DNA of 64,000 nt from Rhodococcus sp. 06-462-5 (GTDB lineage Bacteria > Actinomycetota > Actinomycetes > Mycobacteriales > Mycobacteriaceae): contig NZ_NOYD01000013.1 of the NCBI RefSeq assembly GCF_002258315.1, positions 248,001 through 312,000 of the forward strand, in the 5' to 3' direction. A program made the position numbers and the translations under genes. Of this stretch, positions 8,182 through 15,907 are shown in pieces. Below the pieces are notes generated by a model. The model saw only the letters and a program-made list of their open reading frames with translations. It was not told the DNA's origin and made no database searches. Each line of letters begins with the position of its first letter. The first letter of the stretch is position 1.

Positions 8182-9294
8182 CTAATCACTGACGATCTTG
8201 ATCTCCAAGCGGGATACCGTTTCCACCTCTTTCGAGGATTCGACCTTGGACTCACTCGCCGCTGGTTCTTCTGGGGTTTTGGAGTCAGCCTCATTTGCGT
8301 CCTCTTCAACCTTCCCCCCCGGAGACCAGCTGTCGAGTCCTTTGAGTGGCCTTTCAAGTAGAAGCAAGGCAGAAGGCGAAATCGCGACCAGAGCCAGAAC
8401 AAACAGAATGAGTGGCAGCTGATAACCGTTCAGGTGGCCGTCCCCAGTCAGGATGAAGGCAGCAACTGAGCCGGCGACGGATGCGACCAGAGATAGCACG
8501 AGAAGCACTGGCGCAAATTTTGCCAAGCCAGTCCACTGCTTTCGCTGGTTGATAACCTCACCGAAAAGCTCCACCTGCTTACCTATGAAGTTGGTCAAGT
8601 GCATCTGCTGAAGCAGCTTTATAGCCTCACGCCCATTCTCCTTCTCAAGTGCAGCTTTCGTCATTAAACCATTCCTTGAGCGCAGTACATCAATGGATAT
8701 TTTTCTGACATCATCATCCGGTGCGGAACCAAGAGCGGCGAGTAATTTGCCATCTGTCCCCAACTTCCAGTGACTCGCCGCCAAGTCGGCCATCTCCATA
8801 GCAATTAAGTGGTTCCGAGCAGCCTCCGCCCTCTTAGGCGTGCCAATGGCACTAAGTAGGGTGCGAAGTATTTGAACGTCGGAATCGGACGACGACTTTG
8901 CAGGGGGCACCTTTCCATCATCCCCTGCTGCATCAGGACCCCCTTCTACTGCTTCGCCACCTCCTTGCCCTCCAATCAAATCTAGGATACTTTGTGTGCT
9001 AGATTTTTGTAGATCAATAGCATCCTGATTAGAAATCAGTTCGATTATCCGGGGCCCAGTCTCGACGGAGCCGCGGTCTATAATAAAGTGGTCCAGTCCG
9101 TCGCCAAGACGAGCGAGTGCGATCTGAGCTTCATCCAGCGTCTTACAATCCTGATACGCAATCGCATTAGGCGCTTCACCCTCCTCCTGCAGCTCGGCAA
9201 GCTTCCAACGACCATTTATGGCATCTGATAGGACGACGTCCTTATTTGCTCCAGCAAGCGCGGGAACGATCGGGAAACCTACAACTATCATCAA
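8182..9294 (-). CDS. Hypothetical membrane-anchored protein (370 aa) of the accessory island
   Basis: I recognise no family. The 370-residue product has a long cytosolic-looking N-terminal part (1-257) and two membrane spans at about 258-283 (FAPVLLVLSLVASVAGSVAAFI) and 291-313 (YQLPLILFVLALVAISPSALLLL). An acidic, serine-rich tail of about 55 residues follows. A flexible Gly/Asp/Pro linker at about 108-137 divides the N-terminal part in two. The helical block 140-250, with AAALEKENGREAIKLLQQ-like heptads, could mediate oligomerisation. The ATG at 9294 is preceded by GGAGG. The layout (sensor-like cytosolic region plus two C-terminal spans) resembles membrane effectors of defence systems, but this is inference from architecture only. 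Confidence 0.65.
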   Translation of the reverse strand: MMIVVGFPIVPALAGANKDVVLSDAINGRWKLAELQEEGEAPNAIAYQDCKTLDEAQIALARLGDGLDHFIIDRGSVETGPRIIELISNQDAIDLQKSSTQSILDLIGGQGGGEAVEGGPDAAGDDGKVPPAKSSSDSDVQILRTLLSAIGTPKRAEAARNHLIAMEMADLAASHWKLGTDGKLLAALGSAPDDDVRKISIDVLRSRNGLMTKAALEKENGREAIKLLQQMHLTNFIGKQVELFGEVINQRKQWTGLAKFAPVLLVLSLVASVAGSVAAFILTGDGHLNGYQLPLILFVLALVAISPSALLLLERPLKGLDSWSPGGKVEEDANEADSKTPEEPAASESKVESSKEVETVSRLEIKIVSD

Positions 9295-9434
9295 GACCTC
9301 CGAGCTGGCGGGGACTAGCAGGTGACCGGATGATAGGCCAAACCGCGGCGGTCGAACCGAAACATCCCAAATTTAGCTCATAGATCGGAGTATATTTAGT
9401 TAGCGTCAACATTAGTGCTCGTCGCGCTGATCAG

Positions 9435-9926
9435 TTAAGAAGAGACAAGAGAAGGAAACACGTTCGTCGTGATGCTGCGCGAAGTCGAACTTGAGTCGCA
9501 CCGTGCGAGGATATCTAAAGTTACGTTAGCTTGAGTGAGATCGAGCGTCAGGCCATTCTCGGAGACGAACTGAGCGATTGAGTATACGTTTCCGTTCGAG
9601 TTGCGGTTGAACATGCGGTTTGCAACGAGCTTGCCTGAGGCACCCGCTGTCACGTACTGAATATTGACCTCCATCCGCCAGCCTTGATTCGTATGGCTCC
9701 CTGCAAACAAGCCTGCAGCAGCTGTGGCCCTCGCGATGGAAGCGCCATTGGCTGTTACTTTGAAGGTCAAGCTTGATGCGGCTGGGATGGATACCTGGCC
9801 ATCGCCTTCGAAATCAAACCTTCTTCCGGGCGTGAAGAACCGCCCGTTTCGAGAGAGTGACCTAATCCCAGTTCCAGCCGGGATTATCGATGTCGCGACA
9901 GTTGTGTTCGTGACAGTCTTGCCCAC
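9435..9926 (-). pseudogene. Phage structural-like beta-sandwich fragment
   Basis: The frame encodes about 163 residues from a GTG at 9926 (VGKTVTNTTVATSIIPAGTG). It is rich in Thr, Ser, Asn and Ala with alternating strands (FDFEGDGQVSIPAASSLTFKVTANG, RMEVNIQYVTAG, NGLTLDLTQANVTLDIL), a style I associate with C-terminal beta-sandwich domains of phage tail or head-fibre proteins. The frame stays open a little upstream to about 9989 but runs into the flanking IS remnant, so the N-terminus is probably lost. There are no other phage genes nearby. It is best read as a leftover of a prophage or a cargo fragment; calling it a complete small gene is the alternative. Confidence 0.45.
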
Positions 9927-9960
9927 CCCGGCAGGTCCCCGATAGTCGGACCACCGCGGT

Positions 9961-10330
9961 CTAGAGCCACGGTCTGATTGTTGTCAGTCGATCTCGCAGC
10001 ACACGGGTTGGTGCGCCTGGGTGCATCGAGGATGCGTACTCGGCCGGGTTGAAGTAGCCCAATGATATGTGCCGATGTCGGTTGTTGTGGTTTTCCTTCA
10101 AATCGCCGATCACGACCCGCTCTTCGAGCAGGCTCGTCCAGTGGTTACGGTTCAGGCATCCCAGCCGTAGGCGGTTGTTCAAGGATTCGATGTGTCCGTT
10201 GTTCCACGGCGTCCCCGGCGGGATACAGGAGATACTGACACGGTCGCGTCAGAACTGTTGCGGCACAGCGGAGAAAACCTCCATACCGTTGCTATGCACC
10301 ATTTGGACAGACATCGTTTGCATGGATCAC
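9961..10330 (-). pseudogene. Decayed IS3-family transposase, C-terminal part
   Basis: On the minus strand the pieces MVHSNGMEVF, then IPPGTPWNNGHIESLNNRLR, then GCLNRNHWTSLLEERVVIGD and HNNRHRHISLGYFNPAEYA match the end of the integrase core of IS3-family OrfB transposases. They include the second catalytic Asp region (degenerate HSDNG to HSNG) and the Glu in the HIES segment. A frameshift separates the first and last parts, and a 73-codon frame at 9961-10182 carries only the C-terminal end. No orfA is visible upstream and the element's limits cannot be set. It is dead and probably old. It abuts the phage-like fragment and may have truncated it. Confidence 0.78.
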
Positions 10331-10518
10331 GCAGGAGCAACAACTTCGAGAATACTGCAGGATCGCCATAGTTAGCCTGGTAATCCTTCTTGTCACTCTT
10401 CCTGTAGACGTGCTTTCGACGAACTTCATAACATCCAACGTATTTTTCGGTAACAGAACCACCAGACATCGCCAATTGGATAGAAATCAACGCAAATAAC
10501 CAGCGGTAGAACATAAGG
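10331..10518 (-). other. Short unassigned coding-like stretch between two IS remnants
   Basis: A minus-strand frame starting near 10529 encodes a hydrophobic start (MFYRWLFALISIQLAMSGG) followed by a Lys/Tyr/Arg-rich segment, then reads out of frame into the transposase remnant. The first 60 residues could be the beginning of an exported small protein cut off by the IS, but the evidence is thin. The base composition is A+T-rich compared with the flanks. Confidence 0.25.
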
Positions 10519-10552
10519 GACTGCCCCACTTCGATTGACTCTTGGTGCTGGG

Positions 10553-11701
10553 GACAGCCCCCGGTTCAGTTGACATCTGATCCGTGAGGATCGCTTCTCC
10601 CGGTTGAAGGATATTCACCATGCCGAAAGCAATTCCCGAGGAGTCCCGCCGCGACGTCATCACCGTCGCACGAAAAGGCGAGGCCCCGCTGCGCCAGATC
10701 GCGAAGGACTTCGGAATCTCCGAACGTTGCCTACATCGCTGGATGAAGATTCCGATCGTGAAGATGGCGTTGCCCGTGACGGCCGGCTAAACTCCGGTGA
10801 CGAGTCCGCTGGGCTATGGGACCCAGGAAGCGCAACCGCCTACTTGAGCAGGAAAACGATGTTCTGCGGCGAGCCGCCGCCTATCTGAGTCGAGACATCC
10901 TCCCAAAATGATGTACCCGCTGGTCCTCGACCTTGCTGCCGAAGGAGTCCCCGTCACAGCGCCGTTCCATCCGTGCGGACGAACCAGTATTCAGATACCG
11001 CTTCATCGCCGACGAGTTGCCCGACAACGGCATCACCGCGAGCGAGAACCGCGTTACACGGTTGTGCTCACAAGAACACATCTGGTCCGTGTTTTTAAAA
11101 GGCGCGGCCTAAGCAGGAAAGCCGATCCACGACGACCTCGTGTATCGGCAGATAACCGCACAGTCCGCTGATGAGCTGTGGCTGACCGGCATCACCGAAC
11201 ACCTGACAGACGAAGGAAAGTAGCCTCCCTGCGCCATGAAGGACGTGTGGTCGAACAGGATCGTCGGCTACTCGATCGACTCCAGGATGAAGGCCTCGTT
11301 GGCGGTGTCCGCGTTGGACAATGCTGTGGCGCAAAAGAGGTTCGGTGGGGACGATCGCTCGCTCGGATCGCGGTAGCCAGCTCCGATCCAGGAAGTTCGT
11401 ATATGCGTTGTTGCGCAATGGATTACGAGGTTCCATGGGGCGGGTCGGGGCGTTCGGTGACAACGCTGCGATGGAGTCGTTCTTCGCACTCGTGCAGACG
11501 AACGTCCTCGATCGCCAGCGGTGGTCGACCCGCGAACAACTACGGCTGGCGATCGTGACCTGGATCGAGAAGACCAATCACCGCGAACGCCGCCAACGAC
11601 GCCTCGGCAAACTCACCTCTATCGAGTTTGAGACAACCAACCAGACCACACGCGCGGCCTGAACCACTTAACCCCGACATTCAACTGAACTCGGGGCAGT
11701 C
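10553..11701 (+). mobile_element. Degenerate IS3-family insertion sequence with terminal inverted repeats
   Basis: The ends are imperfect inverted repeats: positions 10553-10574 and the reverse complement of 11680-11701 agree at 18 of 22 bases (outer GAC-GCCCC, inner GTTCAGTTGA). The interior carries the orfA/orfB remains described separately. At 1149 bp the element is a little short for IS3, consistent with internal loss. Its right end at 11701 interrupts the reading frame of the metN remnant, so insertion happened in or after decay of that gene. A further sequence resembling the left end lies at 10519-10539 in the same orientation. I could not define a target-site duplication with confidence. 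Confidence 0.72.
10620..11662 (+). pseudogene. IS3-family orfA/orfB, multiply frameshifted
   Basis: The N-terminal helix-turn-helix of OrfA is intact (MPKAIPEESRRDVITVARKGEAPLRQIAKDFGISERCLHRW), then a frameshift and stop follow. The OrfA end reappears in another frame as RKRNRLLEQENDVLRRAAAYLSRDILPK. OrfB begins MYPLVLDLAAEGVPVT and is broken several times. Its 3' integrase-core part is readable from about 11350 (SDRGSQLRSRKFVYALLRNG, then GDNAAMESFFALVQ and the C-terminal KLTSIEFETTNQ). The catalytic Asp and Glu of the core are still recognisable, but no full transposase can be made. The element is dead without help in trans. Confidence 0.8.
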
Positions 11702-12042
11702 TCCGCTGCCGACAGCCACTCCGGCCAGTACCTGCACGGAGGGTTCCAACAGCGCGACCGGTGCGCCCAGATCCTGGCCCAGTCGCCCGATCCAGTCCTG
11801 CGGAACATCGGGCGAATCGTATGTCACGTTCCATTGCACGTCGCCGGCTGCAGCCTGTGCGTCGTCACGCTTGGGGCGCAGCTCGTTGCCGAGCGCCGAC
11901 GTCCGGTCGGTCAGCAGATCGACCAGCTTCCCCCATTTTACGATGCGGCCGTCATCGAGCCTGGCCAACGAATCAGCGGCTCGCAGCACGGTATCCAATT
12001 CGTGGGTGATGAACACGATGACGAGGTTGAGGTCCTGACGCA
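11702..12042 (-). pseudogene. metN: metN remnant: C-terminal part of a methionine ABC transporter ATPase
   Basis: Reading leftwards from about 12042, the frame gives LRQDLNLVIVFITHELDTVLRAADSLARLDDGRIVKWG, the region around the switch histidine (ITHE) of an ABC ATPase. It is followed by the linker and the start of the C-terminal NIL regulatory domain (VQWNVTYDSPDVPQDWIGRLGQDLGAPVALL) that marks MetN. Walker A, signature and Walker B are all gone: a stop codon and unrelated sequence lie immediately upstream. At the other end the frame runs into the right inverted repeat of the IS at 11701. Direction and order match a former metN-metI-metQ operon with the metQ scar at 6335-6440. Confidence 0.82.
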
Positions 12043-12240
12043 GTTAATGGTGTTCACACCGTCGAACGCCTGAAGCGTGTCGTTGAGGTGTGTGATGATG
12101 GATTTGTTCTTGCCTAGCAATACTGCTGCGGGGCGACACCCAATTGGTGTGCCTTTTTTCCATGTATGAAGTTATGCAGCTCTATGGTTGTTAAAACTTA
12201 ATATAAGAATAGAAAGTTATTGCCGCATAAACTCAAGCCG

Positions 12241-13149
12241 TTATCGATACGTCGTGCTGGTGTTGAAGACCGCCGCGTTACCCTCACCAACTAATTTTTC
12301 AAACGCAACTTCTGCTGGATACCGAGCCGCCGCAGGTCGAACGTTGGGTCCGATGATTGCATGGAAACCGAAAGCCCGTGGAACAGCCGAGGGGAAGTTG
12401 TCATGGTCGAGGTCGAGTGTATAGAAGGCTCTGATACCGTCCTCGCCACCAACAACGCGCATCCTATCCATGTCGAAGTCCGCCCGCTTCAGGAGAGCCA
12501 GTCTCCACTCATTTTCCTCACTGAAACCTTCATGCTTAATGAATGTCGAATAGAACGCGAACATATCCAACATCGAGTCGCGGACGGCGACGTAAGCCAC
12601 GTCGTAGTTTGCAGCCTTGCTGTACTCATCCTGGTACGTCTCGTAATAGCTATACAGCACCTCACTGAGAACTTCATCGACCTCATCGGGGTCGTAAAGA
12701 CACCGGCTTAGATGGAATTCTTGCAAATCAGCCAGACCCTTAAGCACATCAAACGGAATCGCGAGAGAGTACCCTCCGCTACGTGGACAGTAAGCGCGCC
12801 ACTGCGACAATAAGTCACCATCTCTGCTGAGTGATATGACAAACTGAGGCATCTTGGGTCTAAGCCTCTCGATGTCGAGCTCTTGTGAAACTCTTTCGCA
12901 GAAGTTCTGCAGTACAGCATCTCCGGCGTTGCCAGCTTTGCGATGAGCCGTCGAGACCAGACGAGAGATCTCCTCGATTGCGTGCAATTGCTCTTTGAAG
13001 TCATTCATCTGGTCAGGTCTACCCGACCAGAGCTGACGTTTGTCACAGATACTTATGAATGCGTTCGCATTCGTGTAGTGATATAGATATTTCGGCTCTT
13101 CGGCGCTGAAGATCTCTTTCGCCTTCGGAAACGCGTGCTCGTACATCAT
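12241..13149 (-). CDS. DUF2971 domain protein
   Basis: This product of about 302 residues carries the hallmarks of DUF2971: an N-terminal LYHYTNANAFISICDKRQLW segment, then RPDQMNDFKE, a central SLSRDGDLLSQWRAY and a C-terminal EENEWRL. The start is set at ATG 13149 or the next ATG at 13146, because upstream codons of the longer frame look random. DUF2971 proteins are frequent in mobile and defence islands. The H-Y-T-x-L-x-x-I layout recalls ADP-ribosyltransferase-like folds such as DarT, but that relation is my inference. The gene lies beside a nuclease-like gene on the same strand in the G+C-poorer island. A role in phage defence is plausible, not shown. Confidence 0.8.
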   Translation of the reverse strand: MMYEHAFPKAKEIFSAEEPKYLYHYTNANAFISICDKRQLWSGRPDQMNDFKEQLHAIEEISRLVSTAHRKAGNAGDAVLQNFCERVSQELDIERLRPKMPQFVISLSRDGDLLSQWRAYCPRSGGYSLAIPFDVLKGLADLQEFHLSRCLYDPDEVDEVLSEVLYSYYETYQDEYSKAANYDVAYVAVRDSMLDMFAFYSTFIKHEGFSEENEWRLALLKRADFDMDRMRVVGGEDGIRAFYTLDLDHDNFPSAVPRAFGFHAIIGPNVRPAAARYPAEVAFEKLVGEGNAAVFNTSTTYR

Positions 13150-13343
13150 CACCTTCGCTACTGCTTCAGCCCTACATGAAGCACCGATCCTACGCTTGAC
13201 GCACCCTGAACTCGTTCTCCTGCGGAATGGCGACGCGCTCGTAGATGGACGCCAACACGCCATGGCACCGTCGTGCTCACTGCTGCGGGTGCGTCCCTGT
13301 TCGGCGAGACCGCCACTACCGCCGAACGATGAAATGGGTGGAC

Positions 13344-14453
13344 CTAAGCTTCATCTACGAGATCGGCACGAGTCCTACGAGATCGCGAGGGGGGATCGTG
13401 GGTCTCGTAGGCGAGCCCCGGCTCGAAGGCACCCTCGCGCAGACGCTGCACAAGCCTCTCTTCTTGTTCTGCTGTGAGGCGCTCCAAAATTTCTATCGGC
13501 TCAGCGTCGCCATACGAATGCTCTAAGTACTCCAGGATCTCGAACTTGGCATCCGCAGTCAGCGTGACGGCCGCTGCGCCGAATTGAACGTGTGGGCCCC
13601 CGCGCTCGCTAACGATCCTGCCGATCCCGAGGCGGCGAGTCACGAATTCACACGCGACACGATTCAAGTAGTCCGCAGCGTCATCGCGTTCGGTTTCGCT
13701 GAGAATCTCGTGGATTCCGGCGCACGCGCAATAGAACCGGTCCACAAGCAGAAGTTCTTTCAGCGGCACCCGCTTGAGAACTGGTTCAACCCGGATGTCT
13801 TCCGACGATGACGAATCGTCGGCCCTGACCGGGCCGGTGTCGTAGGTGAGCAGGTGAACCTCACGGAACGGTGTAGTGCGAAGTGCATCGCGCACGCGAT
13901 CGTTCAACAGCAAAGATGCTGAGTATCTCTGCGCGTTGAAATCAAGTCGGAACCAGTCGAGGACGATGAGGTTGATGTGCTGAAACTCTGTGTAGTCGTA
14001 GTGCAGTCCCGACTTTCCCTCGATGGTTTCAGCTAGGACAGTGTGGAAATCAGACCGCGTGGGGGGATGCTCGACAAGCACGACTGGCAGGTTCTCATGC
14101 TTGACGTTTCCGTCCTTGTCGGTCACCTTCACTGTGGTGGACTGCAGGCGATCAACATCATCTCGGTGCCGGTGGCGCGCCCCCTTCCATAGCGACTCCA
14201 AGTAACCCGGCATCATATGCACCCGAGCGTGGGATCCGTCCGGGAACATCTGCGTGATCTCGACACCGATCGGTTCCGTGTCCGTGTTTGACCGCAGCGC
14301 AAAGTCAGGACGCTCCCGCTCATCGATTTCGTCGAAGTCGTCGGGCCGATATACGAACTCCAAAATTATGCGCTCATGCGCACGCTTCCGTTCAGCGCTC
14401 GTCATCCCCGCAAAGGGGTCGTCTTCAGTTCCCACGCGTGGACCGTAGCGCAC
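13344..14453 (-). CDS. Predicted PD-(D/E)XK-like nuclease domain protein (369 aa), accessory
   Basis: No named family is recognised. Near the N-terminus, PDF (D50) followed 15 residues later by G-V-E-I-T (E65, T67) matches the pattern of PD-(D/E)XK-type nucleases with the third residue changed to Thr. The segment downstream (LPVVLVEHPPT and INLIVLDWFRLDF strands) would suit the rest of such a fold. The C-terminal half is helical and unassigned. The start is GTG 14453, with ATG 14405 as an alternative; both keep the motif. It lies between the tRNA-Val gene and the DUF2971 gene and could form a two-gene unit with the latter, separated by about 195 bases. Confidence 0.7.
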   Translation of the reverse strand: MRYGPRVGTEDDPFAGMTSAERKRAHERIILEFVYRPDDFDEIDERERPDFALRSNTDTEPIGVEITQMFPDGSHARVHMMPGYLESLWKGARHRHRDDVDRLQSTTVKVTDKDGNVKHENLPVVLVEHPPTRSDFHTVLAETIEGKSGLHYDYTEFQHINLIVLDWFRLDFNAQRYSASLLLNDRVRDALRTTPFREVHLLTYDTGPVRADDSSSSEDIRVEPVLKRVPLKELLLVDRFYCACAGIHEILSETERDDAADYLNRVACEFVTRRLGIGRIVSERGGPHVQFGAAAVTLTADAKFEILEYLEHSYGDAEPIEILERLTAEQEERLVQRLREGAFEPGLAYETHDPPSRSRRTRADLVDEA

Positions 14454-14576
14454 GCGGTTTCTCTATTTTCGATGAGAGTGGGAGACTCGGCATTCGGCAC
14501 GGTCGCGGCATGCCGCCGGGGGTTGTTCAGACCAACGTGAGTAGGTCGTCACGCTGCTGAACTGCGTAAATAACGG

Positions 14577-14648
14577 TGGGCGCAGAGGGGTTCGAACCCC
14601 CGACCGCTGGTGTGTAAAACCAGAGCTCTACCGCTGAGCTATACGCCC
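14577..14648 (-). tRNA. tRNA-Val (anticodon TAC)
   Basis: The 72-nt cloverleaf folds fully: a 7-bp acceptor stem (GGGCGTA with TGCGCCC), D arm GCTC-GAGC, anticodon stem CTGGT-ACCAG around loop TTTACAC, T arm with TTCGAAC and discriminator A. The CCA end is not encoded. The 3' end points toward the accessory island, the usual arrangement when islands or phages integrate at a tRNA gene. I did not find a second copy of the tRNA 3' end at the other island border. Confidence 0.96.
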
Positions 14649-14735
14649 GAGTACCGGTGGCCTGGGGACAACCCCGGGCCACCGGAACGCTTGGAGAAAT
14701 TTATCGTGTCTGATCTCTAACTACAATTCCGCAGG

Positions 14736-15197
14736 TCAGCTCACCTGTGCGAGAGCCTCGGCCCACGAAGAACTGTCGCGTGCCTCGCCGGGTCCGTTCA
14801 TTTCGGCGAACCTGATGATTCCGGATTTGTCGACCACGAAGGTTCCGCGATTGGCGAATCCTGCTGTGTCGTTGAAGACTCCGTAGGCCTGAGCAACCTC
14901 GCCGTGCGGCCAGAAGTCCGAGAGCAGCGGAAAGGTGTAACCCTGTTCTGCAGCCCAGATCTTGTGGGTCGGAGGCGGACCGACCGAGATTGCCAGGATG
15001 GCAGTCTCGTCGTTCTCGAAGGTCGGTAGCTCGTCGCGTACTTTGCACAGCTCGCCCTGGCACGTGCCGGTGAAGGCCAGTGGATAGAACACGAGCAGAA
15101 CGTTTTTCACGTTCCTGTACGACGACAAAGTCACCAGTTGGTTGTTCTGGTCTTTGAGGGTGAAGTCGGGCGCAACCGCGCCAACCTCGATCGGCAT
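14736..15197 (-). CDS. ahpE: Peroxiredoxin AhpE
   Basis: This 153-residue peroxiredoxin reduces hydrogen peroxide and peroxynitrite in the cytosol. The thioredoxin-fold start (GAVAPDFTLKDQNNQLVTLSSY) leads to the active-site segment FYPLAFTGTCQGELCKVRDEL, with the peroxidatic cysteine at C46. A second cysteine at C51 follows; the typical one-Cys AhpE lacks it as far as I recall, so the resolving mechanism may differ. The catalytic Thr (T43) and Pro are present. The gene order ahpE, DUF3052, then divergent aceE matches Mycobacterium tuberculosis. Confidence 0.93.
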   Translation of the reverse strand: MPIEVGAVAPDFTLKDQNNQLVTLSSYRNVKNVLLVFYPLAFTGTCQGELCKVRDELPTFENDETAILAISVGPPPTHKIWAAEQGYTFPLLSDFWPHGEVAQAYGVFNDTAGFANRGTFVVDKSGIIRFAEMNGPGEARDSSSWAEALAQVS

Positions 15198-15228
15198 CTA
15201 GAACCGTCTTCCTGTGTCGAGCATCGGC

Positions 15229-15651
15229 CTACCGCTTGGTGGCAGGGGTTTTGGGCTGAACCAATCGACTTCCGATCCAGTCACCGAGGTTTGCCGCAGA
15301 GGTCTGCGTCAATCCTGCGGTCGGGGCGGACTCGGCAATCTCACTGGGTTCGACGTGACCGGACATGCCGGTCTTGGGGCTGAGGACCCACACGATGCCA
15401 TCGTCCGAGAGCGGACCGATCGCATCCATGAGTGCATCGACCAGGTCACCGTCTCCGTCGCGCCACCACAGCAGTACAACGTCGATCACCTCGTCGGAAT
15501 CCTCGTCGAGGGTCTCGCCACCGATCGCATCTTCTACGTCGGCGCGCAGATCATCGTCGGTGTCCTCGTCCCAGCCCAGCTCCTGTACGACCATGTCGCG
15601 AGTGATGCCAAGTTTCTGAGCGTAGTTCTGAGCGTCCGCCGCGGCGACCAC
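15229..15651 (-). CDS. DUF3052 family protein
   Basis: This acidic protein of about 140 residues is widely conserved in actinobacteria and always uncharacterised as far as I know. Visible elements are NYAQKLGITRDMVVQELGWDED, VVLLWWRDGDGDLVDALMDA, and GIVWVLSPKTGMSGHVEPSEI followed by GLTQTSAANLGDWIGSRL. The start is decided by a strong ribosome-binding site: GTG 15651 follows AAGGAGG at 8 bases, although the frame extends further upstream. It lies between ahpE and the divergent aceE gene and shares the upstream region with aceE. Confidence 0.87.
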   Translation of the reverse strand: MVAAADAQNYAQKLGITRDMVVQELGWDEDTDDDLRADVEDAIGGETLDEDSDEVIDVVLLWWRDGDGDLVDALMDAIGPLSDDGIVWVLSPKTGMSGHVEPSEIAESAPTAGLTQTSAANLGDWIGSRLVQPKTPATKR

Positions 15652-15752
15652 GGTGGTGACCTCCTTGAATTGTGGGTGCAGTAGACAAAGCGAACAGGGT
15701 CGAAGCCGTTCGCGCAAGCTGACCGCGCCGAAATTGCGTACATAAATTTCTA

Positions 15753-15782
15753 CTGGTGGGTATCGGACCTCTGTACTACCAG
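15753..15782. promoter_or_regulatory. Candidate operator in the aceE / DUF3052 divergent promoter region
   Basis: An imperfect inverted repeat, CTGGT-GGGTA then 11 bases then TA-CT-ACCAG, lies in the middle of the 250-base region between the divergent DUF3052 and aceE genes. Its arms (CTGGT/ACCAG) resemble the core of PdhR-type GntR operators in proteobacteria, but no such link is known here. The surroundings are A+T-rich, as expected for a promoter. It is a candidate only. Confidence 0.3.
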
Positions 15783-15907
15783 AACCGAGAAGATGTAGCA
15801 GGATTGGGAGGAATCACGAGAACGAGGAAAGTAGATCGCCGTCACAGGGGCGAGCTACCGGGACCGGGCGCCACACCGAGCGTCCGCCACATTGAGGAGT
15901 GCACACG

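Noticed and set aside
7919-8185. Plus-strand 88-codon frame in the island gap
   Set aside because: Unusual composition, no ribosome-binding site and no recognisable sequence; treated as intergenic.
12043-12120. Coding-like stretch LLGKNKSIITHLNDTLQAF upstream of the metN scar
   Set aside because: It is short, ends in a stop and matches no family I can name; it could be a fragment of an island gene but cannot be supported.
12361-12711. Plus-strand 116-codon frame over the DUF2971 gene
   Set aside because: It overlaps a gene with clear family motifs on the other strand and has no supporting features.
14577-14648. Attachment-site copy of tRNA-Val at the left island border
   Set aside because: I looked for the tRNA 3' sequence around 6290-6480 and found none, so no att pair is claimed.
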